Notes under the pieces: model-generated | Told to the model about the DNA's origin: nothing | What the model saw: the letters and a program-made list of their open reading frames with translations, nothing else | Databases searched by the model: none | Origin: Apus apus | Taxonomy: Eukaryota; Chordata; Aves; Apodiformes; Apodidae | Assembly (NCBI RefSeq): GCF_020740795.1 | Contig: NC_067285.1 | Span: forward strand, 16,670,001 to 16,734,000 | Direction: 5' to 3' | DNA: 64,000 bases | Shown here: in pieces, positions 1 through 13,690 of the stretch | How the letters are laid out: each line of letters opens with the position of its first letter | Numbering within the stretch: position 1 is the first letter of the stretch | Translations under genes and position numbers: made by a program

Positions 1-2784
1 GTTAGAAGTGACTAAGTATCTTCCAATTTGTACTAAATCAGTTTAGATGAAGGGAAAGGATGTTGAGAGATTTTGGCACCATTTCTGTCATCCACCTAAG
101 TAGTATAAATCCTTGCAGAGCCTATGTTTGTTTCCAGGAAAAACATGATTTGCAGCTATGCAGGAGGGCAGGGTGTGTACATACCTGCTACAGGAAATAA
201 ATAATATTTTTATATGTTTTAAGCACCAGCTGTTGAGCATGTTGCATAAATAGCAATTATGTTGCTTATGATACCTCTCAGGTTATGTAAGCAACTTACA
301 TGTAGAATTCTCTAAATGCAAGTAACATTATAGAAAATGCTTTGTATGCCATAGGAATCTAATCAATTTCAAATACATTATAAACAGCAAAAGTCTGAGC
401 AACCCGCTTTGTATTCACCATTTAGTAAGGATTTGCAGTGTTTTCCCTCTCTGCCTTATTTGTGATCAATTTCTATCTTAATAGGGTGGATGACAGTTCT
501 TTTCAAGAATACTTAGAAAGGCAATAGAGCCTTTTTCAGAAAGTTCTTATAAAAGGTCATGCTTCTGTTTTTTAGTTTGAATTTGATACTTCTTCATGAA
601 TTGCAGGATATGAAAGATAAGGAAGTAGGTCCAGTGGTCAGGTTTTACCTGCCCACCCGGACTGTGCCCTGAGGTCAAACTCCTGATATTGGCTGTTTGG
701 TACAGAGGAGCTGATGACAGGTAGGGGCTGATACAAGGGGGAAAGCTTGAACCGTATCAAAGCTAAAAGGCAGGAGATTTGGGACTCAGTGAGAGACTGT
801 AGCTAAAAGATGGATCAGCAGGATTGCCCTCTTCTTAAAAAACAGCTGACCTGCAAGGGAAAAGACTTTATCGTCCTGCCAATCACATGGTTGCTAATGG
901 AAGCCAGTTATCTCAACAACAGCTTACTCTCCCTCTGTTGTACTAAGGCAATGTGTAAGATTACCAAGGATTGGGCAGTAGAATATCGTAGCACATTTTA
1001 CTGAAGAAGTAAAGTCACTTACAAGGAGCCAGCTTGGAAGACAGAGTGAAGAGCTACATTTGGATGATCACTTATTAGGGAAGGAGGAGCTTTGAAAATA
1101 ATTTCTATAGGTATTTTCATCTTAACAGCTGCTGATCTTGTCTTTCACTGAAGACAATGTATGGATAGCGTGTTGTCCCCAGCAAGCCCACTTTTTTCCT
1201 TCTTCCTTCCACAGACATAGAAGAACAAACAGAGGGAGAAATGGTTGGCTTGAGAACAAGTTGCTTCTGAGAAATGAGCAGTAGTTAGTAGCAAGAAGCT
1301 TTAAGAGGCCAGGCATCAGGAAGGGGTTACAAGTGCCTTTGATGAGGCACCTCTTTCTCCTTATACTTTCTCCTCTTATCTTGCCATAAAAAGCTCCTTA
1401 AAGATCTTAGTAATTTGTAGAAATCCTAGTCAATATAGATCTTTGCTCTGTTCCCATAACCATAGTATTTCAGCATCTTACAAAAGGTGACTTGATGTGG
1501 TTGACTAATCACACATAGTGCATTTGTTCTCTATTCTGTTTTCTTCTACCAGGAGGAAAACTGTGAATAGATGACTTTCTGATTTTTATATTTTTACTGT
1601 GCTTTGCTATGTATGTTTGGCAAACAAGACAGAAAATAACCTGGGAGGAGGCACAATTTCTGAAGGTCTTAGAATCTTATATATCACATAGAGTAACTTT
1701 AAAAGAAAAAATTAATCCAGGATGATTTCATGTTTGGACAGTCTTTTCTATGTGAGTGTTTTACTTGAAGTGAAAGTTTCTGTTTAATTGCTTCGTATTA
1801 ATAGGTAGGTTATGAGTGTAGTCAAAAACATACTTGGCTTTTGCATCACTGGAAATCCTTGCATCTATAGCAGCCAATGGACTATTCTCCAAAGCATATA
1901 CGTACCTATGTAGTTTCATCCATGGGCTGATAAGAGGGGATTGTGCTTCAGACCCAGGAAGGTGCACAGTGGCTGCAGAACCATGAAATGACACACAGCA
2001 TTTTATTCTAAGAAATACCTGAAGTTTACTGCGAGGAGAACACCAATGTGCAAATCCCCATACTAAAAGAGAATTGCATGGCTGTGACCATCTAGAAACT
2101 TGTAGGTTCAGCTAGTTTAGCAGCTTCTGCAGCAGGAAGCAGCTGCTAAGAAAATTGAAATTACTGTATGACCTGAGGTCATACCTACGTGCACCCTTTC
2201 ACCCCACTTACTTAAAGCCACTGAGGAACAGGTCAGCTCAGGAAGGTGAGCATCAAAGTGGCATGTGCTTCTTTAAAGACACTGGTCCCTGGCATCTTGT
2301 GAAGATGACCCAGCTCTCCTGCCACCTGTACCACCTCTGAAGATAATATTTGCTACTGTCTTTATAGGGAGCCTGGGTAAAAAGAGCAGTAGCTCAAAGT
2401 GAGATGGAACAAACTTTGGGAATTTTGCCACCATTTCAGATCCTAGATCAACTGGAATTAGCCTTCAAAAGTAAGCAGGTCTTAGTTTGTCCTATGTGAA
2501 TTAGTCTCTGAGAAAGCTTAGCCTTCAACATGAATTACTTTTGTCCTGGTTACGGTCTGTTCTTTTGTTCCTAAAGACTAGGGTTACAGCTCTGGAATGT
2601 GAGGCAGATTCTTGAATGTCCTGGATGCTTGAATACTGTGAGGAAAAGGCCTGAATCTTAAAATTTTTGCATCATTCTTTTGAGAGCCAGTGTAACGTGT
2701 AGTGAACAAGAACGATGACCTTGTGATGGCCTGAGGCCAGCAGTTGCTGTCTTAGGGCAAATTTCCTGATTCTTAACCAGCTGG

Positions 2785-3066
2785 GTGGTAACATGCCTCA
2801 TGGTAGGACAAGGGATAATGGTTTTAAACTGAAAGTGGGGAGATTTAGGTCAGACATCAGGAAGAAATTATTTATCATGAGGGTGGTAAGGTGCTGGAAT
2901 GGGTTGCCCAGGGAGGTTGTAGAAGCCCCCTCCCTGGAAGTGTTGAAGGCCACATTGGATGAGGCTTGTGCAGCCTGTTCTAGTGGGAGGTGTCCCTGCT
3001 CATAGCAAGGAGCTTGGAGCCTGATGATCTTTAAGGTCCCTTCCAACCTTAACCAATCTATGATTC
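2785..3066 (+). mobile_element. CR1 LINE, truncated 3' end
   Basis: On the + strand it encodes a C-terminal ORF2 remnant ([20 protein letters not shown], then [20 protein letters not shown]). It ends with the bird CR1 3' UTR signature GATGATCTTTAAGGTCCCTT and CAATCTATGATTCTT. Upstream ORF2 is missing, as usual for 5'-truncated copies. Confidence 0.93.
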
Positions 3067-6000
3067 TTGAAATAAAATAATTGCCTCCAAAGTTACAACC
3101 TAAGCTGCAAATGTAGCTTAACTTTTTTTTCACTTCAGACTTAAAAAGTTCTCTCTAGTGTTTCTTTCTACCACAGCACTACTTCAGTTTCAGACAGGAC
3201 TTCTTCCTCTACTGTCTGATCTCAGACAAGTATTTGGCTAGCTTGATGGTTGTGGAATTTCCTTATTTTCCCAGTGATGGTGAGAAGTCTCTCATATATG
3301 TTTTCTTTTTGCACTTAAGTACAGGTTACTAATACCATCCAGTTGCTGTCAGTGCTGGGCTTTCAACAGGGGCAGCCATCTCTAGTGAACATAATCAGAT
3401 GCTGTTGGTTGCCTGTTAATTTACTTTGTAATGAGTTTTGTGGTATATTGTTGGTGAGACATATTGCTTACCTTCTGAACTGCAGTGTTGCATGCAACAG
3501 ATGTAAACCTATTTGAAGGAGAAATTCTTACTAGTGCTTAATATAGTCCTATTTGTTCTTTGCTTCTCATTCATCACTGAGAGGTGATACTGTCCTTCTA
3601 GTAAACTCAGAAGTAATTTGTAGGTAGGAACTGTGTAACAGATCACTGGACTTCAGTCCCAACCACAGGATTTTCTGCCACTAAAGACAGACTGACAGCT
3701 CAGTCTTCCCCATGGTTTTGTTTGCACTGTTTAATTAGAATTAATTTCCTGTGGTAGCTGCGTTTCAGCTCTAGCTTGTCTCTGATTCCCCCAATGTGAA
3801 GCATGCTGAAGCTCTCACCATCTGTGTTCCCTGTGGAGAATGCTCTTGACCGCTTCAGTAGACATCGGAGAATAAGTTGCAACCTGTTGCCAAATCTGTC
3901 CACCATGACTCTTGGAGGGCAAGGGCTCTAAAAGTGTGTTGTGGCTTTCTTTGCAAGCTGCCAGCTCACACAGTGCCTAGGTTTTGATGAGTAGGGTACA
4001 CCCACCCCTGGCCTCTACTCTGCAGAAGAGTGTTGACCAGGAAAAACATTGGGAATTTCCAAGAGGGAGAAATACTGGGCAGTATGTTTAGGACTAAGTC
4101 CTTAAAATGTCAGAGTTTAAAGATAAAAGTAGGCCTCTCTTTCATATAGCAACAGTCTGAATTTTTAATTAGCAAGTAGTATAGAATATTTCATCTTTTG
4201 CTTCCTGAGGGAAATGGTTGTTCAGACTTTCATCTTCACAGAGACTCTTTCACAATGCTCACTGATCCCTTCCCTCCCCCTCTCTGCACTCCTTAGCTTC
4301 TCTGAACAAGCAGAGGAGCATGTTACCTCTGTAACATGAAGCCCAGCCTCCAGGTGCTATGTAATGGGATTTGTGCTTCTCTAGTTTTCAGTGCAATGCT
4401 GCTTATTCAGCTAAAGAAAGTAGCTCAGATTTCAGACAGCAACAAAACAAGAGTCACAGCTCTTTGGAGTTCAGACCAAGGATCCTCACTTCGCTGGGAA
4501 GAGCAGAAAGCTTTTGCTATCCTTCCCTTTCTTCTTAAATTGACTGCACTAGAGCAGAAGACAGACTAGAGACACATTGTGAATAGAACAGGGACACTTC
4601 AGGGCTCAGTATCTCGTGTATTTGCATCCTAGAGGGGTAGCAGGCATATGCATACTTGTCTTCAAAATGACAGGTGAGCAGGACTGCGCGCTAAACGTGT
4701 GTTATCCGGCTTGCGAGGGACACGCAGTGTCTTTTCAGAGTACTGTATTCTTACATGTAAACGGGGTTTCTTTGTATGAACGTGACAATTTGTAAGCACA
4801 TATATTCCCCAATGGAATCTCATACTTTTGACTTCATCTTTTGTGAATTCAGATTTTGTGAAGCCTGTAGGTAATTACAGCAGGCTCAGATCACAGGTTG
4901 TGTGTATAGATATTTGTGAGGACTATCTCAATCAGTGCTCTGTACACAGAAACAAACCAGCTTATTACTGGGATGGGATTTATACCTGCCAGCTGGTAAG
5001 AATTAGGAAGCTTTAGAAACAAATGCATAGAAATTAGCAACAGGGGGTCAAAAACAAGCATGGCTTTGAACATACTATCTTGATAAGGATTTGCAGAATC
5101 TAAGTGGAATGGCAAGTCAGTCATTTCCTGGCAATAGGTATTCCTACCCTGTTACTGCCAGGATATAAGAGCACATGTGCCAGGTTATTAGGTGTATGTG
5201 TGTTCTTTGGGACACTAAATCATTCATCAAATTCAGTGCAAAACAGATTGTACTCAGTTCAACATCTGAATTGCCCTTTTTCAGCTGAGAAGTGTGAATA
5301 ATATGCTGATAGCACACCAAGTTTCCACTCTAGATCCTGGCTTACTGACAATGAGGGGCCATACCTGAAAACAGGTTTTAAAAACTCAGTATACAAACGC
5401 TGTTACTTCACTTCAGTAGCGCTATCAGTACGTCGCCTAACTAAAACAATATACATATGGCCATTTAACAACAAGATACACTACACCATCAGTGACAAAA
5501 ACTGCACCTATTTCTCTGGAGGAAAGTATAATACTTAAATGGCAATAAAGAATGTTATAGTTACCTAAACCATGTAAGTTATCAAAAATAAGAAAATAAT
5601 TTTCTAGTTGTTTATTTAAGCTAATTCATTTAAGAGATACACTTCTCTTAGGTCTCCACTTAATGAACCAGCTATATGCAAGAATTAGATGACCTGACAA
5701 GAAATCTGTACTGTGTATTTAGAAAATAACAGAGCTCATGAAGCACTGGCTCACCTTGACTTAGAGACCTGGATATAACAGCCTTTGCCTAAGAACATAA
5801 GCCTTAGTTTAACAAGAGGGAGGAGTTTGTTGTTTTTAGGTGAATTTATAAGTTTTGAGACCAAGATGGGAAATGGCATTTATTGATGTAATTTGCTACT
5901 TGCGGGTGAAACACTACCTTCTAGAGCAGAGCAGGGGAGTTCAGCTACTGAATATTACCATCACAGAAATAAGTAAATGTTTCACTGGAGAAGCTGATGA

Positions 6001-8334
6001 AAGCAAATGCTACCAAAAAAAAAAAAAAGGCAAAAGCTGCTATATAGACTAATAGACTATTTAAATGAATATATCTGAGTCCTTATCTGAATACTACAAA
6101 TGGTCACATTTAATCAGCTTTCAGCTCTTCTGAGTCATCACTGCTTTAACAAGACAAGGTTTAGAAATAATAGTTAATTAATTCAAAACCTAAAGAGCTG
6201 TTGTTATGATGAAAACTTCATAGCCCTGCAAAACATTTCTGACAAGAAAGCTCATCCCATAATGGCAGAGGGAAATCCTGCAAGATCATGACCTAAATGG
6301 CACTAAAATTGTATCCTTGGTAGTTGAAGTGCATATGCCAATTATACCCCATTCATAATGCCAGAACCCCAAGCCTTCTGTTTTCCTGGGTGACATAAGT
6401 TCATTCAATAAATGTCATGCAACATGTCTGGGAGACTGTTTATGCAGCAGTAAATTCCAAGGCCATTGTGAGAGAAAGCACTAAATAAGCTTTATCTGCA
6501 GAAGGTTTTATTCTTTTGCAGAAGGACCTGTTGGTAGAAAAGTTTCAGAAAGTTAATTTTCAGATAATTTCCCTGTTAACAAATATCTTGCTTGAATTAG
6601 AAGAAATTGATCCATGTGCCTATTGTATTTGTAAACTCCTTTGTAAGTTCTTTGAGTCATTGATACACATCCCATTCAGTGGAAGTTATTAAATGGAATG
6701 AAGTTTCTCTCTAGCTTTCTTCTGCAAGCAGTTTTGCTCCCCATCTGATCCTTGGCTTTATCTTTGTCACGGAAGAAATTACGTAAATTCAAGGAAGGAT
6801 GATTTGGGTGCATTGCTTTCCTGAAGTTTGTGAATACGTTATATCAAGCTGTTGTCTTCCTGCTGACAGCCAGTTGCTGCAGGATCTCTACCATTATGTC
6901 TGTGCCCTTCTGTAGTCCAGAGCTGATGGATGGAGTTCAGTTTTGGAGCCCCCAGCTCCACAGGACTTCCTCTGAATCCCGTGGGTGGTATGTGGTTTTT
7001 ATGAGTAATGAATGAGCATAGTTAACACAATAGAAGAAATTAATTGTTTTCCTTCAAGTTACTTGTTATTTGTATTTTCTTAAGATCTATTAAGATCTAT
7101 GAGTCCTTGTCAGCCATCAAGGGGCCATGGGTCTGGTAGCTTCATTAGCATCTCTGCCCCCATGTTGTTTTATCTGACCTGGTAGTATCACTGGTATGTA
7201 GGATATATTTAGCAACAATACTAACTTGCCTTCAGTACATTTTCAGTCACATCAATCAACATATTTGGATTTTATTCCTTCTCTAAATTATCTGTCAATC
7301 ACAGGCAGCACAAAGAATATCCCAGTTTTTCCCTTTTGCTAGTTTTCCTGTGAAAAAGAAAGTTCTTCTCTTGAAGTCACTACTGGACCACTGTAAAATT
7401 CAGTAAAATTAAGGGAAACAAGAAATTAAGGATTGTTCTCTGTTTCAGACCAGTAACAACACAAGGAAGGAAGCGCTTAGACACAGTATGGCAAGGACTT
7501 GCGTAAGTGAAATGTAGTTGATGAATATTCATTCATTTGGATCATAGCGTCTTAGAACAAAGGATTGTATTTTCAAAAGCATTTGCACAATATATACCAT
7601 AATGTGACACTGATCTTCAGCTTCAGTGGTTTAGGACTGCAAAAACACAAATAAAAAAATGCTATTCTGACTATCTGACTCTGGTCAGTAAAATCTGGGA
7701 GATTAAAGCCCTTGTATTTTCTTTCTGTTTGTACGAAGATACTAATAGGTGACAAAAGAAATAATTGAATTTCATACTGTTATGTAAATAACTAGTTTCT
7801 GATTGAAGTGAACTAATTATAGTACAAATAATAAGACTGATCCAACTGTTCTTAAGCACAGTTTTATATCATACTGGCCTAAATGGTAGCTTATGTGTCT
7901 TTTATGGCTGTGTCTGGTTTGGAGCAGTTTTCCACCTTACAATTTACATAACAAAATTTACATACAAGTTTCACATGTTTTAGAACCTAAAGTAAAGCTC
8001 TTGGACAGGACTTTCCCTAGAGCATTGGTAGCAAAGGAGCAGCACAGCTTAGAAGATCTCAGAATCATAGAGAATGAGATGATGGGAGAAAAAAAAAGAA
8101 TTAATAAGAACAGAAATGCACAAAATTTTTAGAAAATTAATAAATGTCAAAAGACAAGTAGATGAAAGCCGTGTATGGTAGGGGAAAAAAAGAAAAACTC
8201 AAATATATGGGATGAAGGACAAAGAAAGAGGGAAAAGTCTGTTCCTGTCTATAAATTCACTTTATTGTCCTTATCCATTTCTTTCTATTTTTATCATTTT
8301 CTATGGTTTATGCTGTGACCCATTAAGAGCTGCC

Positions 8335-8357
8335 TTTTTTTTTTTTTTTTTTTTTTT
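8335..8357. repeat. T homopolymer (23 nt)
   Basis: Uninterrupted T run in the EXOC6 intron. No retroposon body was recognised beside it. Confidence 0.9.
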
Positions 8358-11300
8358 AACAGTAGAATGATGTTTTTACCCAAAGGAAAGAACTTTCAGT
8401 ACACAGTTAATGGTGTATTAAGTCCATGAAGCCATCAGGTTGCCTTATTCCCAGGAGAACACAAGCTTTTCCTGCTTTGGTGGTGTGCCTTCAGGAGATT
8501 GTTCCAGAAAGACACATAATTAGCCACACTTTTCCAGAGTGCACAGTGTAACATGATGCAGTTAAACCAGAAGACAGTTTTCATCTTTTGACCCTGTGTC
8601 AAACATGTCAGTTGAGTAGCTTACCTGAGATCTGTAAAACACAGGCCATCAGATATTTTCCCTCAGAAAGGAACATGCAATAGACACACACACACACAAA
8701 AAACAACTTAAAACCTGACTTATTTTTAAAGTAACAGAAAAAGTACTGAGCCAGCCTTTGCAAATGGCACAACTCAGGGAATTAAAATTCCCTTTCTTTT
8801 TGCCAGTCTAAAGTTTAAATAAAAATCTTTGCCCTTGCTTAAGTTATATGAGAAGGACGTTAAAAGTGTGTTTTGGGATTGGTAGTACGTTCAGTATAGT
8901 GTCAAAGTCTTGCATCCATTGACATAGAGGGTAGCTTTAAAAGTTCACAGCAAAACAGAATAATGTTGAATAATTCCTAGACAGAAATACACATGTAACT
9001 GGGAAGAACCTGCGTAACTGGTAGATTGAAAAGGCACAAGCTGAAAACTCAAACAACAGTGTAAAATAGCCCCTGTAGCTTAATTAAATAGAACCAATAA
9101 TGCGATTTAAACTTATTTGAGTTAAAATTACTTTAATAAGGGTGTTAATTACTAGAGGATTAACACTGCTTACATGTGATAATAGATGTGGTCAGTCAAT
9201 AAAGGGTGAGAATAATGTTCGTTTAAGAAGCAAAAGAATCTAGCACAGGATTACTCACCAGAAACGGATAACATTTCAAAGTGGCAAGGAGAATCAGGGG
9301 ACGGGGTTTTCAAATTGCAGGAGGCAATAGAAGCTGAATTGTGCCATCATTACTCAGCAGAAGTTCGATCTATATTTGGATCTACTGGAGCTAAGATATG
9401 AAGAGTAATTAGTACAAATTACATATTATGTAGTTTGGAAATTTTCTTTCTTCCAGAGCATTGTAAAAATAATATTTTAGATTAATTATTTTAAGAAAAT
9501 ACTGTAATCTGAGAAATGAGAAAAGGCATATTCTGAGGGAAAAGATGGAGTTGTAAGGAGAGTAATTTATTGAAGGTGCATTTCTTAGAAAAGAAGTAAT
9601 ATAAGTCTACTGACATTAAACAGAAACAGTTTTTCTTGAAATGTTTGCAAACATGACAGCAGGAGAAAAAAAAAATCTTTTGCAAAAAAAACAACAAAAA
9701 CAAATTCTGAGTTATTCAAGTTTCTTGTTACTGCAACTTACTGATCTCAGAAGCCTTTGTTAAATCAGGTTATCTGGAGAAGAAAAAGAAAAACAAAAAC
9801 AAGTACCAGGATTTTATACAGGCTGTAGTATTTGCTGAAAGGTTTTTAGAGTTATTTGATATAAATGTGCAAGTAAACATCTTGTATTAGCTGAAGTGAA
9901 CATTGTCTGGGTAAGAATAGAAAACTTGTGTCTGGTGATTTTGGCTTTGCCTTTAACTTGTCTGTATTTACATTCCTGAGCTACTGATTGTGGAATTCCT
10001 TGTCCAGTGGTTCCCAGGTCTAGTATAGCTTTCCCTAAGGGATGTAACTTCATCTGCTATGAAGAGTGGTTATGCAGGCATACCCTGAATACTCTACTTT
10101 GGAAGAAGTAACTATCTGTTTACAGCAAACTCCTAAGCACATCTGTAAGTGTTTGAGTTGTAGGGGTTGCATTGGATTTTTGTTTCTGGATGCAAGCAAA
10201 ATTATGCAGGTTTCTGGCCTATTATATTTTATATTTCAGTGGCTTCCCACACACTCTAACTTAGCACCCAGGATCAGCTGAGGTACTTTACAGTTGCTAT
10301 CTTTGTATCTGCTTCCTGAAAAGGCTTTTCAGAGAGATGTCCTGTATATAAAATGCTGAGGCTTTGATGGCCACCCAGGAGAAGAATCTGGACCACTGAG
10401 ACTCTGTGATTTTACTAAATTTAGATTTTCAACTTTGTGAGAGTGCACAAATCCTAAAATTAAAAGCCCCAAAAGTTATAGATTAGAAAAATAATTGGGC
10501 TGTTGTGTGGAAACAAACTGTTTTCCCCTACCAGCTGTAGAGCCCTGGGCTACCTCAGTGGAGGTGATGTGTTTCATAGTGCACACTAGAGATCACTGAC
10601 CTCTATGGAGGCCAAATGTTGCAGAATCAGGAGTTGCTCACAAACCTTATAAGCAGGATGTATATACTCCTGGAAGCCTCAGTCTCTCCAACAGTGTCAT
10701 TTCAGTATTTTTCTCAGATGCAATTTACTCTGGTGTTTTGTTGAAAGTCAGAACATGACAAGGAATAACTGGAAAGCTACGAAAAGGAAATACCCTGTTC
10801 TACCACTGAATTCCTAATTCCCAGTGGCCAGGTTGGTGGCTTCCTGGGTCAGTTCTGTGAGCCATAGCTTCACAGAAAGAGCTGTTCATCACCTCTTGTG
10901 CGAGCACAAGGCTGACGCTATGGAGCTGTGCCATTTTTACTTGTCTTCCTGTAGGCATCGGTTTATGTTTTCACACCAAGGCTCTGTATCTAAAACTCCT
11001 CCCTTCAATTCTAAAAGTAATCAGTCAGAAATTTAAACTTGGAGTTGTAATTATACTTGGGCAGACCACTGTGGATGTTTAGTTCCAGGAGCCTGACTTT
11101 ATGTGCATTAATACAAGGACAGTTTGGATTAATTAGTTCAAAACAGCATTTATCAGATAATTACTTTTTGTGATATGGTATATATACTGACTCCTGGTGA
11201 GACTGCAGGCATCTAGAGTTATTCACATGGATATTGTTAAATATTAAATATGTCAGATGGGACAAGAGTGTTCAATTCCAGAACATACTATGGAAGATAA

Positions 11301-12883
11301 AGTGAGTTTGTTTTGTGTTTAAATTTTATTCCAGTTACACCAAGTTAGATGATTTTTAACAAGTCCTACCTTCTCAAAACCAGTTAATTTTAACAGTAGA
11401 TCTGAAAATGTTTGAATACACCTTTTTAGTGAAACACCTCAAAAGGATTTTTACTGGAAGAATTTAAACAAATTATACAGTTTTAAGTCCCTTGAAATGT
11501 ATTTTAAGGTACTGTGTCAACATCGTGTGCCATCTATGGCATTATTTTATAGACAAGCAAATAGTCAAAAGCAAGTCTGTTATAAAGCTCGTGCATTTGA
11601 AAAAAAATGCTTATAGAAGATTTAGGTTTACATAAATAAAACTCTAAAAAGTATCTCTTCAGTTAATGGTGTTTTGTTTTTTTTTTAAATTTAACTCTGT
11701 AAGTGCCACTTGCAAATATCTGTTTAAAAAGGAGAAAATCAGAAGCCAAATTAAAATGACACTTGAAGTCTAATTCTGGTATATTAATAATTTTTAAAAT
11801 TTAAATATTATTTTCAAAGTCTTGTGCAGGTCAGAGGTGGGTGTTCTGTTTTGGGGGCCGCATTTGTCACCCCTGCGTGCTGTGTATACGCCTGTGTCTG
11901 ATGGTCAAACAAAAAAAAAAAAGATGAATGACCTGAGCATTGCATAATACATAATTTTGAATCCACACAAATTTTACCATTGACATAGTTTTATGCTTTG
12001 TCTAAAAGGACTTTTTGTACAGGCTAACGGGCTTGACAGGAGCAATTTGGCCCAAGCCCGTGCCCTCTGGAGCCTGACTGTCTGCCAGGCTCCTGCTTTT
12101 CAAACTCTTCCCTGTTTCTAGGCTCAAAGGACGGTTATTTTGCTACTAGTCCTGCTTACTCTTTAATGATGATGATGAAGAACACACTTCATAATAAATA
12201 TTTGCACTATAATTAAATGAATTTTCTTTGAATATATATTACTTCTTGCTCTGTTGTGTATTGCATAGGACCTAGCTGCTTATATTTGCCTCAGTGGCTG
12301 TTTTTCAGTTACTTTCTTCAGAAGTTACATCTTGGGCTGCTTGAAGTTTTAATGGGATTTGTAAAATTACATTGTGTCAGCAAGCGTTATATTTTTTAGG
12401 CAGGCCTAAGAACAAAACATGTATTTGGATTTACTTGTGGATGTAACAAGGCCAGGCATCTCTTAGAGTATACCTCAGGATCGAGGTTTTAGGAAAGAAT
12501 TCTGCCCTTTGGAAGAATGTAAGTTATAAAGATTTATTTGAATACAAATAAGTTTGTTTTTTTTGTAGTGTAACAGCAATTCTCAGTTGTTCAGTGGTCA
12601 TAACCTCTGAGTCTTTACACCTAAAAATATGTAAAATATGTATCCCTGCATTCAAGATAGTGACACATATGGTTTTCACTTACAAATTTGGATCAGATAA
12701 AAGTTTTTAAATATAAAACTGTTTAATTCTTGTCAACATTTAAACGTCCCAAATTTAGGCACAGTTTCTAAACGCGTAGTGCTTTTAAACAAAACAAAAC
12801 CCAGCACGTTTTAATGCAGTGGCTTAAAACTGAAAGACACTGACTTTTTAACACAAACTATCCTTTGAAAATCCAGGGCTCAG

Positions 12884-12975
12884 TTTTCAAAGCATTGCCT
12901 AGGAATTTAGCCTGCGACCCCCATTGACACTAATGGGAATTGCATAGCTAAGTCCCCATAACATCACTTTGAAAA
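12884..12975. repeat. Old imperfect palindromic (MITE-like) element
   Basis: Outer arms TTTTCAAAG (12884-12892) and CTTTGAAAA (12967-12975) and inner arms CCCATT and AATGGG (12920-12937) share nearly the same centre. This hairpin form resembles palindromic repeats common in turtles and archosaurs. No family was assigned. Confidence 0.5.
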
Positions 12976-13594
12976 TGCATTTGTTATACCAATCCAGAAA
13001 AAGGGTAGCATAAACTATAGGGAGGCACTCACAGATCAAGGGATCAATTTACACTTCGAAATACAAGACCAATGTGTGTTATTCCAGTTATGTGATCGGT
13101 AGGGGGGATTTAAAAATTCACCACATTCACAAAATAAGTCACCAGGAGTAAATAAAACAAAATATTTTGGCAAGTGGCAGGCAGACTTGCTAACCAGGCT
13201 AACAAGATATTTGTCAGCAGTAAAGAACACCAACTGATTAAGTGATAATTGCATTTGGCTGGTGCAGTGTTATTCTACAGTTAGCAAACTGTCTTTATTC
13301 TTTCTAAGCTGAACTAAGATACCTATATTTTAATTGTTCTTCCTTTGTGACTAGGAAATGTTTAGAGTGAACAAGACTTGTCTTTGTCCAGTTCTTATTT
13401 TGGTCCTTCATATTTTAGTTCCAATCTAATAAGTGCTTTCCTGGTGTGTTTGCTGTAATAAACAGGGAGATAAAGTTTGGTGAACTAATAGAAATGGGTT
13501 TTTGTTAATTCATTGGAAATAAGTGCATACATGTGTAACATATATTAATGTGTACTAGTGCATGGGTTGTCCTTGTGGAGCTGTGTTATTGCTG

Positions 13595-13690
13595 TGCCTG
13601 TGAGCTCCAGTTGTGGACCAGGGCCCTATTATGCTGGGCAGAGTATAAATACTTGTTTTAACAAAAAGAAGAGAGTGTTCCCTCAAAGTT
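13595..13690 (+). repeat. Degraded ancient amniote repeat (tentative)
   Basis: The segment GGACCAGGGCCCTATTATGC, followed by a run resembling AACAAAAAGA-CAGTCCCTGCC, recalls an old repeat frequent in turtles and crocodilians. The match is from memory. Confidence 0.35.

Noticed and set aside
9070-9100. CCTGTAGCTTAATTAAA resembles the start of a mitochondrial tRNA-Phe
   Set aside because: No cloverleaf can be completed and the similarity stops after a few bases, so no mitochondrial insert is claimed.
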